This document shows positions 56,155 to 64,000 of a stretch of 64,000 nucleotides of DNA, one piece after another (within the stretch, counting starts at the first letter, position 1; each line of letters opens with the position of its first letter). The position numbers were made by a program, and so were the translations under genes. The notes under the pieces are model-generated. The model worked only from the letters and a program-made list of their open reading frames with translations. It was not told the DNA's origin and ran no database searches. Origin of the DNA: Tanypteryx hageni (Eukaryota > Arthropoda > Insecta > Odonata > Petaluridae); NCBI GenBank assembly GCA_028673005.1, contig CM054114.1:21918880-21982879 (forward strand), given 5' to 3'.

Positions 56155-57714
56155 TTGGAGATGGATGTAGATTTATTGAAAATGAAGAGGAAATAGGAAA
56201 TGATGAGCTAGGCCCAACAATAACCAAAGAAGAGTTTTATAAAGCTATTAATAATCTTAATTCAGGCAAGGCAACAGGTGTTGATGGTATACCTGCAGAA
56301 CTTTTGAAGAACTTAGGGGAGGAAGCAAAGGAACATTTCTTTAAAATTATAAAAGATTGTTACGAAAAAGGAAAATTACCTGATGACTTTATAAAAAGTA
56401 AAACTATAAGTTTACCAAAGAAGAGGAATGCAGTGGAGTGTAGTAACTACAGAACAATTTCACTACTTTCGCACGCCTCAAAAGTTTTAATTTATATCGT
56501 GAAAAACAGAATAAAAAGGAAAATAGAACATTATATTAGTGAAGATCAATTTGGATTTAGAAGTGGGAGAGGAACGAGAGAAGCTATATTAGCCCTCAGG
56601 GTGATAATGGAAAGATGTTTAGAAATGAACAGGACATTATATTTAACGTTTATTGATTTGGAGAAGGCCTTTGATACAGTTAATTGGGAACTGTTGTTTA
56701 AGACTATGAAAAAAATAGGTATTGATTGGAGGGACAGAAGATTAATTTTTAAGCTTTATCAAAATCAAACTACAAGAATAAATATAAATGGATTAGAGAG
56801 TGAAGCAAAGATAAGGAAAGGAGTAAGACAAGGATGTCTGCTATCTCCATATTTGTTTAATATGTTCATTGAAGAAAGTATAGAAGTTATGAAGGAAAAG
56901 ACAAAAGGCATAAAAATAAATGGAGTTAGAATACACTGCATTAGATTTGCAGATGACATTGTAATATTCAGCGATTCAAAAAGAGAAATGAATAAAATGG
57001 TGAAAGTATTATCGGACACGTTAAAACAGTGGGAATTAAAGATAAATATCAAGAAAACCAAATTGATGGTTATAGGCAAAAGTAATGCAGGGACAATATC
57101 AAAGATCAAAATAGACAATCAGGAAATTGAGCAGGTGAAGCAGTTTTGCTACCTAGGTAGTACAATTACTGAAGATAATAGATGCGTACAGGAAGTGAAA
57201 AGAAGAATAGCACTTGCAAAGCAAGCTTTTCAATGCAAAAGGAACCTACTGACAAGCAGTCATATGAATTTGGAAGTAAGGAAATCCTTTGCAAAAGCTT
57301 TTGTCTGGAGTACCTTACTTTATGGTAGTGAAAGTTGGACGTTAGGAAAGAGGGAGAGGTCCCGTCTGGAAGCGAAAAATGTGGATATGGAGAAGATTGA
57401 TAAAGACAAGTTGGACAGAGAGAAAGACAAACCTTGAAGTTTTGGAAGAAGTAAAAGAAGAAAGGAAACTGATCAAAGGAATGGAAGAAAGGAAGGCAAA
57501 ATTTTTAGGCCATGTGATTAGACAATGGATTAATTGTGAACATCTTGGAGGGGAAACTTTTAGGGAAGAAAGGAAGAGGCAGACCAAGAAAGAAATACCT
57601 AGATGACGTGGAGTCAGTGATGGGAGTTGAGAAATACGAGATGTTGAAGAGAATGGCAGAGGACAGGAGTTCATGGTTGCAGCGACAAGGCTTAGCCTTT
57701 AGATGAAGAAGAAG
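56155..57714 (+). mobile_element. 5'-truncated non-LTR retrotransposon, 1560 bp, 11-bp TSD
   Basis: Flanked by the exact duplication ATATGGAAATG (56144-56154 and 57715-57725). It starts inside the ORF before the RT and ends in a short GAAGAAGAAGA tail, which fits RTE-like elements with simple-repeat tails. It sits in the intron of the hAT transposase, opposite strand, so it inserted after the hAT or into its donor copy. Confidence 0.9.
56164..57437 (+). pseudogene. Reverse transcriptase of the truncated LINE
   Basis: Open from about 56164. GKATGVDGIPAELLK (RT motif 0/1), SNYRTISLL, DQFGFRSGRGT, LTFIDLEKAFDTVNW (first catalytic Asp), RQGCLLSPYLFN, RFADDIVIFS (YADD equivalent), INIKKTKLMV and FCYLGSTIT follow in order, then ALLYGSESWTL-like sequence. 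The frame breaks near 57400; the rest of the C-terminus (K-F-L-G-H-V-I-R) continues in other frames to about 57704. There is no endonuclease domain because of 5' truncation. RTE-like or a related clade; exact clade not resolved. Confidence 0.85.
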
Positions 57715-57917
57715 ATATGGAAATGGGACAAAAATATAAAATTTACTTTACAGCTACGAAGGTCCGCAGCTGGATTGCTGGACATTTGGAATAACCACTT
57801 CTATAGTTACCATAAAATGGATCGTATAAACAAAAGATGTGGATGGTTTTTGCCTCAAAGATGACAAGCAATTCACGGCCAATAATTCGTTGCAAGCCAG
57901 CATTATAATGTACTTAC

Positions 57918-58028
57918 CTCCTTGTTGCATGCTTGACAGAAGATAATTTTTCCATCCGTTGTGAAGTACGGGAACTCTTGTAACCACTGACGTATTAAAT
58001 AAGCTTTCGAACTTGATACTTTAGGCAT
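57918..58028 (-). CDS. hAT transposase exon 1, zinc-finger start
   Basis: ATG at 58028, 37 codons, donor gtaagt in phase 0. It encodes WLQEFPYFTTDGKIIFCQAC, the CGGBP1-like zinc-finger start with C-x2-C. The intron to 56084 is 1833 bp and contains the LINE. Confidence 0.7.
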
Positions 58029-58314
58029 TGCACTTTCACAATTTTCACGTTCACACTTCTCACCTTTACCCTCTGCAGTCTGGAGATGGACTGCGTGGTT
58101 ATTCTCATTTTCCCGTGTCGCACGATATGACAATGTAACAACGAGAAATAAACGCAACATCAGATTAAAGGCATTGTTACATTGTTGTATCACGTGACAC
58201 TGGGAAACAGAATAACCCCGCCGAACGCGAGACAGGTCCGAGCTGCTGTTCGCCACTTGATCGTGACCGTGGTGTGAAGGACATTTCCAACCCATGACTG
58301 AACATTGTACAGTC

Positions 58315-58530
58315 AATGAAAGTTAAAAACTCCAGCCAAAAAACAAGTAGTAATAGCCCGATGCATTTCACCCACTAAGTGGGCATCTTCAAAGGCGACG
58401 TTCCTTCGACAGCGACCAAAGGACTTTGGTCGCTGTCTAAGGAACGTCGCCTTTGAAGATGCCCACTTAGTGGGCGAAATGCATCGGGCTATTACTACTT
58501 GTTTTTTGGCTGTAGTTTTTAACTTTCATT
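58315..58530. repeat. Foldback: near-perfect 107-bp inverted repeat with 2-bp centre
   Basis: 58315-58421 and 58424-58530 are complementary with about three mismatches. Each arm contains GAAGATGCCCACTTAGTGGG followed by a (C/T)GAAATGCATCGGG block. GAA(C/T)ATTGTACAGTCA occurs on both sides (58300-58315 and 58565-58580) and may be a 16-bp target duplication. It lies upstream of the hAT transposase, inside the hAT element. Confidence 0.9.
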
Positions 58531-58860
58531 CAGTTTACGCCAAAAAGTTTTTTGAGCCATCTTTGAATATTGTACAGTCAGTTTAAAAAATATGAATAAT
58601 ACCAAAATCTGCTTTTATAGTCGATTATTTTAGAAAATTAGCCCTTTTTAGGCTTTTTTTCATGAAAATGACAAAAATAAGCATTAACGTCGAAATAGGC
58701 ATTTTTAGACATTAATGTCAAAATAGGCATTTTTAGGCACTATAAAATATACGATTTCGGGGTTAATTATTCATGAAACGTATATATACAATTGTATATT
58801 GCGATATCTACTCAGGAAAAAAATAGGTTTTTACCTAAAGATCCGCGGTCTAGTAATAAA

Positions 58861-60339
58861 TTACGATTTTAGGAATGCATCTCCATAAGTACTATACTAA
58901 AACATAATGCTGGTTCAGTTAGCGCTCTTGTTTTCAGGAACGCATCCCCAGCGTTAAACAGGATATGATCGTAATCGAATTTAATGTTTTGTGAATAAGT
59001 TTTAGAATAATCAGACTGCTGGATCAAGGAAACTGATGATAATTCATTTTCTACAAAGCGATTCTTTAAAATAAACAATCCAATGATTTTTCTGTAATCG
59101 AATTCTTCTTCTTGATACAAAATTCTCCGACACCAAAAAATTTCTTTAATTTTGTGTCGATCTTGGCTTATTGGTTTCCAAGGTATTTTTAAGTAATTGC
59201 AAAATTTGCTTTAATTTCCCTGTTGCTTCATACATGTTTGTGTTTTTTATAGTGATTGATAGTCTTCATCATCGACTTTGTTTTTAAAGCTTCTGCAATC
59301 GATTCTTCTAACATTTTGTGGAGATTGTCTGTTGAACTACTCTTATATTCATTTTCTGGCTCATTGTCATCAATCGCTTCATCATCATCATCATCCTGCT
59401 TCATAAACATTCCCAAAAAGCATCTTCATCATTAATTTAGCCATTTTTGAACATATTTTAAAAAAATCATGTTTCTTTATTCTTCAGTCAGTTTGGATCT
59501 TGTAAATCATCTTATCTCTTCTTTTCTCTGTTAGTCCTTTTATTTTATCTATCATAGTAACATTTTACTCAATATTGAGTTGTCTTCGCTAAATGCTTAA
59601 AACAAAAATTTTATAACTACCTCACTCTTCATATCTTGTTGACTTAATGACTTATTGCTTTTACTGCTTGTTTACTTTATGAAATTTCTCAAGAATTCTT
59701 GAGCATATTCTCTAGTCCTGCTGTTGAAATTCGGTAATTCCAGCTGCAGCTTAAGAGATCTAGTATTTCTTAAAATATAGCTGCCCATGATTTAGTCATC
59801 TGATTTCTGGCATGTCACTATCAAATTTAATTAATTAATAATTTTCTATAACTTATGTTTAAAGCATTTTTTTCATAGACCAGATTGTTTCAGAGTTATA
59901 ATCTGTCAGAATTTGTTCAATACATTGAATGCTGCCTGGTGACAGCTTTGTTTCCATTGCTATAATTAAATCTTTGAATTGTTTATAGCGATGCCAGTGC
60001 TGCTAACCCTAATTTTAATTGCAATTGAAATTATCCCAATGCCATCTAGTATCATGTTTTGTAAATATATATTTTCCTGTAAATATTGACAGTACAGCCT
60101 ACAGTAATTTTAATCATGAATATTTTGCTTGGTAATTTGACCTAAGTATTAGGATGTGGATCAATATTTTGTTGCCCAGAGCAACAAATAACAATTTTGT
60201 TTACTTTCTGTGTTTTCAATGTGAAAAGTAATTCAAAAGTATTTTTCATTGTGAAAACTACTTGAAAGTTTTAAAAATTATTCGCAAGTGTCATTGCTGG
60301 CAGTTATTGTTGAGAATGATGTTGCTGATAGCTATTTGT
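58861..60339 (+). other. Intron stretch with two unidentified minus-strand frames
   Basis: 58869-59120 (83 codons) and 59228-59416 (62 codons, with a D/E-rich run DDDDDEAIDDNEPENE) are open on the minus strand, but no family or consistent splicing is visible. The rest is AT-rich. Confidence 0.4.
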
Positions 60340-60800
60340 AAGCATTATTGCTATCATATACATTATTCTGTATGGAGAAAGTCATGTGGCGGACACAAAA
60401 GTTATTTTAATATTACAGTCAAGGCATTATTGTATTTAGCCTTATTTATGATGTAGGCATAACATACCATAGGAAAATTAGTTTTTACTTTCTCCATACG
60501 TAGTATAGGGGAAAGTATTGATTTCATGAAAAAAATCAAATTTGAGAGTTCAGCTCCCCTGAACACATTTTGACCATTTTCTCAATGATGTCTGTGTATG
60601 TGAGATAGGAATTTTGTGGGCGCTATAACTCAAAAACTATTAATAAGATCAATATAAAATTTTATACTTGTTATTTTTATTAAAAGGACAAGAGTTGATT
60701 AGATTTTGGTAAAAATCGGTCGACTGGAAGTGGGAGTTGACTGTTGTCACTTATCTGTTTTTAAATAACTTTTTTAATAACTTTTATATTAAAATCACTC
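60340..60800 (+). repeat. AGAAAGT dispersed family: tail of one copy and head of another
   Basis: TATGGAGAAAGTCATGTGG at about 60371 is a family tail. ACTTTCTCCATACGTAGTATA at about 60486 with TTTCATGAAAAAAATC is a family head, followed by ATTTTGTGGGCGCTATAACTC and TCGGTCGACTGGAAGT blocks. Confidence 0.65.
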
Positions 60801-61626
60801 CATTTATAGATATATGTTGGTCTGTATTAGGCAAACATGGCGTCACATGCATTTCGACAATTTTCACTTCAGGGAGCACATAATTGAATAATACCTTTGT
60901 TATTACAATTATTGAAGGGAAGAATACATTTATCAGTCAAGTTATAAATGGCAGGACACAGTAGACTGCTTAGATAGGCAAGGAATGACTATAATTAATC
61001 TGTTTTCCTACATCTGAAGCAACTGTACCTCCAGTGAAAATTTGTAGGAAGTATGAATTCCACTGGCTGTGACTGGACTTCCATGTCTGATATCTCCGAA
61101 ACTATTATGATTAGAATCCACTTCCTATAGTGTTTTTTCCCAATTTCCCCAAGCTACAACCGTTTCTGCGAAGAAACTGAGAAATTGCGATAATTTTACA
61201 TCAAGTTCCCATGCCCCAAAAAGCCCATCAAAGGGTTAGGCCTGTTGTGGGATCTGCCTACCCTGCCCCTGTTGAACTTCACAGAATTTTCTCTATACAC
61301 AAGCCCGAGTCCCAAACTCACCCAGCCTGTCGCCTTGTGCATTGCCTATGGTATATAGAGCCAACCAACTTCTGCTGCTAATGCTTTATGGACTGCCTGC
61401 CTATCAGTCCCTGAAAAAAACATTATAGGCATTCTTTATGTTTTTCGCTAACATCAATTTCTTGTACTGATTGGTTGATTTTTGTACTTTTATAGAATTT
61501 GATCAACCTAAAGTGAAATGGATAGTCATGTGTGTACCTTTAAAAGGTTATATGTACTACAATAGGGGTCACCAATTACTTTTCTTTTTGCTTTGTATTA
61601 GGAAATAAGGCTAAAAAGTAAAAAAT

Positions 61627-62545
61627 AAATTAATAAAAATAAATTTAATAAATAACTTATATTTTGCACACACAAGTCAAAAACAAATTTTGATTTACTA
61701 CACTTAAGTTAGAATTTTTGTAAAACTTATTTGGTTTTTAACCTTCTTACACTTTTAACCCGCCAGTACTTGTGCACATTTTTGTAATGTAAGAGGTCTC
61801 TGACACCACGGATATTTTTATTTAAAATATTATTAATTGTCGATTTTCAATAAATTTCTCATTTTATGTCTATTGATGTATTTTAAATTAATTGAAATTT
61901 ATTTTAAGACGTCAATTATTTAACAAAACTGGGAAAAAAATAAAAATTGTGGAAAATAGTGTTTGTTCTTACTTTTATGAAATTTTTTATTTTGTAATCT
62001 GTAAAGTAACTGTTTAATAGCAATCCCAGGTCATAAACAACACCAATGATGCAAATAGTAACAATAATTTCACAATAAAACATATAAACCACTCACAAAA
62101 CTAAAAAAACACGGAGATTTCTGCACAACGCTCCATCGCACATCGTTTAAAAAAACGTCCAAACTGAAAGAATAACCCTAGGGTACTAGTTTTTTTACCT
62201 GCAAATGGTTGAAGGCATCTGCCACTCCAGCTACTGAAGGGTAGGAGCCATAAAACATAAAAGTAAAGGAACCCTGTCATAAAACATAGGGCTGGGATGT
62301 CTACAGCACTCTGCATGACCACTTCCCGGTTAATTATCCTACACCTTGAACATTTGTAAAAGTTATATGGCTTTCATACTTTCAAAAAGCCATATAACTT
62401 TTACAAATATTCAAGGTGTAGGATAATTAAAATTGTAAGAAGAGCCAAATAAATTTTACAAAAATTCTAACTCAAGTGTAGTAAATCAAAATTTATTTTT
62501 GACTTTTGCGTGCAAAATATACAAGTTATTTATTAGTTTTTACTT
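61627..62545. repeat. Large inverted repeat, arms about 115-140 bp
   Basis: About 61650-61760 (for example AATTTTGATTTACTACACTT and GAATTTTTGTAAAA) is the inverted copy of about 62435-62540 (AAGTGTAGTAAATCAAAATT). It encloses the hairpin at 62331-62430. The right arm runs into a family head at 62537, so the structure may derive from rearranged repeats. Confidence 0.7.
62331..62430. repeat. Hairpin with about 45-bp arms
   Basis: TTAATTATCCTACACCTTGA at 62331 and its complement ending at 62430 pair over about 45 bp with one or two mismatches and an 11-base loop (62375-62385). Confidence 0.9.
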
Positions 62546-63345
62546 TCTCCATATATGAAGTATAGAGAAAGTATTATTTTCATGAAAAAAATCAAATTCG
62601 AGATTTCAACTGAAATACACGTTTTAAGGTCCCCTGAGCATGTTTTGAGTATTTTCTCGATGATGTCTGTCTGTCAGTGTATATGATAGGATTTTGTGGG
62701 CACTCGAACTGAAAAACTTACACTTGTATCAATGCCATTTTATATTTAGAACGAGTGCTATATAATGAAGAGCTGAATAGGCTTTGGCAACAATCGCTCA
62801 ACCGGAAGTGAATGCTCTAGTCATATTTTGGTTTTTGGCGAGTTACTCTCTTAAATCTTCATAAATGTAAATGTTGTTTATTATAAACTTCATAGATAAT
62901 GTTATTCTCTAACTTTTGTTTGAAACATTTTTTTGTAGAATGCATTGTTAAGGAGATATTCTATATATTTTGTATTTGCTTTCATATTGATGAATGTAAA
63001 ACAGTACTGGAATAAAAGTTATAGGAAATTTAATTTCTACAACCTTTGATCGAAATATTTTCCCATATAATGCATTGTTGAAGAGATTTTAAAAACTAAA
63101 TTTTTAGCTGCCACAACTACACCACCTACCGGTGACTATTGTAAACACTTTTTGCTCCTTTTTATTTTCTTAATTGGAGCTTCGGGTCTATATCTAATAT
63201 CAGAAGGCTATGGTTTTAGTTTATTTCTGTTCTTTGTAGTCTTTAAATTTTTCTCTCCATTCCTTAAAATATTTATTATCATTTAACCTATTTGGAATTC
63301 ATAGAAATATTGCAGGTATGGAGAAAGTCGTGTGTTGGCCACATC
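62537..63345 (+). repeat. AGAAAGT dispersed family, long copy
   Basis: Head ACTTTCTCCATATATGAAGT ... TAGAGAAAGTATTATTTTCA and tail TATGGAGAAAGTCGTGTG ... GGCCACATCAGATTTTT. Middle blocks match 17440-18141, with an additional internal segment. Confidence 0.75.
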
Positions 63346-63359
63346 AGATTTTTAAAAAT

Positions 63360-63730
63360 TAATTTCAAATATTTGCTTTAATACTTGATCAATTTAAAAC
63401 ATTACTGGAATAAAAGTTGCTGAAAATATAATTTTCTTCAACTTTTGTTTAAAACATTTTCCCATATAATGCATAGTTTAAGAGATTTTACATTTTTAGC
63501 TGCCACCACACCGTCTGGAGGTGACTTTTGTAAACACTTTAGTTTTCACTAAGTTACATGTTAGTAACGATCCTTTTTATTCTTAATTGTTTGACCTTTG
63601 TGTCTTTATCCAATATCAGAAGGCTACAGTATAAGTTTATATCTGTCTTTTGTAAAGTCTTTGAATTTTTCATCAAGTTCCTTTAGATATTTATTATCAT
63701 TTAGCATATTTGGAATTTATAGAAATATTA
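63360..63730 (+). repeat. Tandem partial copy of the same family next to mRpL40 exon 5
   Basis: Repeats the second half of the preceding copy (TGGAATAAAAGTTG, CCCATATAATGCATxGTT, TATCAGAAGGCTA, GGAATTTATAGAAATATT) without head or tail. It ends about 55 bp before the exon 5 acceptor. Confidence 0.7.
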
Positions 63731-63784
63731 TTCCAGATTTTTTCCTAATTAATTAATCATCCTTCATATTTTAACATTTTGCAG

Positions 63785-63895
63785 CTGGACCATAACCTTA
63801 TTCCTTTTGAAGCGAGTGGCCCAACCCGAACGCCACCCATCAAGAACTACGACAGCCCAGACGGTGAATTTCTAGACGTCTCGAAGAAGTGGTAA
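63785..63895 (+). CDS. mRpL40: mRpL40 exon 5 (C-terminus)
   Basis: Acceptor cattttgcag at 63784; 36 codons and TAA at 63893-63895. The start LDHNLIPFEASGP and following TPPIKNYDSPDGEFLDVSKK match the conserved L40 end (D-P-N-L-x-P-F-E-x-x-G-P, T-P-P-I-x-N-Y, P-(D/E)-G, D-(I/V)-(S/T)-K). It joins exon 4 in phase 0. No other gene in the intron offers this block. The protein is slightly shorter at the end than in mammals. Confidence 0.93.
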   Translation: MDHNLIPFEASGPTRTPPIKNYDSPDGEFLDVSKKW

Positions 63896-64000
63896 TGATG
63901 GAGGCAGGAGGGCATGGTGTGGAGGAAGAGGTGGAGAGGCTCCCGAGGAGGGAGGATTCGGTGCTAGAGGATTCTGGGCTTGAGGAAGAGGGGGAGGAGG
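63896..64000 (+). other. mRpL40 3' UTR, start
   Basis: Purine-rich GA/GG sequence follows the stop to the window end. No poly(A) signal inside the window. Confidence 0.5.

Larger units (their letters stand above)
54272..58852 (-). mobile_element. hAT transposon, 4581 bp, 8-bp TSD, CGGBP1-like transposase
   Basis: Inverted ends TAGACCACGGATTTTTAGG (left) and TAGACCGCGGATCTTTAGG (right, complement) are flanked by an exact 8-bp duplication GTAATAAA (54264-54271 and 58853-58860). Subterminal AAATAGGC / GCCTATTT motifs are repeated near both ends (54320-54375, 58635-58735). The transposase gene is on the minus strand in two exons. Inside the element are a 5'-truncated LINE (in the transposase intron) and a 107-bp-arm foldback near its 5' end. 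Intact ends and TSD indicate a fairly recent arrival. Confidence 0.93.
31078..63784 (+). other. mRpL40: mRpL40 intron 4, 32.7 kb
   Basis: Starts gtacta and ends cattttgcag. It separates exon 4 (phase 0) from an exon that completes the protein in phase. All features between these points are therefore intronic on the + strand. It is about 400 times longer than the other three introns of the gene and consists largely of nested transposons. Confidence 0.88.

Noticed and set aside
59228..59416. Acidic protein exon (DDDDDEAIDDNEPENE)
   Set aside because: Short, repeat-derived codons (GAT runs), no family and no consistent splice partners. Listed only within the intron description.
1..64000. CRISPR arrays, bacterial operons, rRNA genes
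   Set aside because: No regularly spaced repeats, no ribosome-binding sites or operons, and no rRNA signature; the DNA is clearly eukaryotic.

Overview
Organism and type of sequence: this is AT-rich nuclear DNA of an animal. It holds spliced genes with GT-AG introns, several classes of eukaryotic transposon and simple-sequence DNA. The element mix (CsRn1-type Ty3/gypsy, mariner, pogo/Tigger, piggyBac, several hATs, tRNA-derived SINE bodies) and the three host proteins suggest an arthropod with a fairly large, transposon-rich genome. An arachnid is possible, but the sequence does not prove it. Nothing bacterial is present.

Host genes: three conserved single-copy genes can be reconstructed exon by exon with matching intron phases. 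(1) Cgrrf1 (+, 1 to 14198): a RING-finger protein of the CGRRF1 family. Its 5' end lies outside the window and one internal exon was not found. (2) Tedc1 (-, 20678 to 15526): six exons, complete, 367 codons plus stop. It is the tubulin epsilon and delta complex protein 1 needed for centriole triplets. It converges tail to tail with Cgrrf1. (3) mRpL40 (+, 30325 to 63895): mitochondrial large-subunit ribosomal protein L40, five exons, complete, 207 aa. Three introns are 75-86 bp, but the fourth is 32.7 kb and fills the second half of the window. The last exon (36 codons plus stop) lies just before the window end.

Layout: 1-14.2 kb is Cgrrf1, with a 740-bp CT-rich tract, two hAT-type short elements and a dead mariner in its introns. 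14.2-20.7 kb holds the convergent intergenic gap and Tedc1. 20.7-30.3 kb is an intergenic transposon cluster: a palindrome-rich 903-bp element with 8-bp TSDs, a 984-bp pogo derivative keeping only the DNA-binding ORF, a dead LINE, and a CsRn1-type gypsy element with a nearly missing 5' LTR. 31.1-63.8 kb is the mRpL40 giant intron. It holds pogo relics, a piggyBac relic split by a Tc1/mariner-IS630-type element with about 540-bp inverted repeats, a second relative with DD82E spacing, tRNA-like inverted repeats, a 4.6-kb hAT (CGGBP1-like) whose own intron contains a 5'-truncated LINE, and several copies of an unclassified repeat family.

How it fits together: the three host genes have unrelated household roles (RING protein, centriole assembly, mitochondrial translation) and show no operon-like logic. 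The transposons show clear nesting: LINE inside hAT intron inside host intron, and IS630-type element inside piggyBac inside host intron. Every autonomous element examined carries at least one frameshift, stop or truncation. No new defence or metabolic system was seen. The most unusual items are the giant terminal intron, the long-TIR DD(82-90)E elements, the 12-mer palindrome element and the foldback structures.
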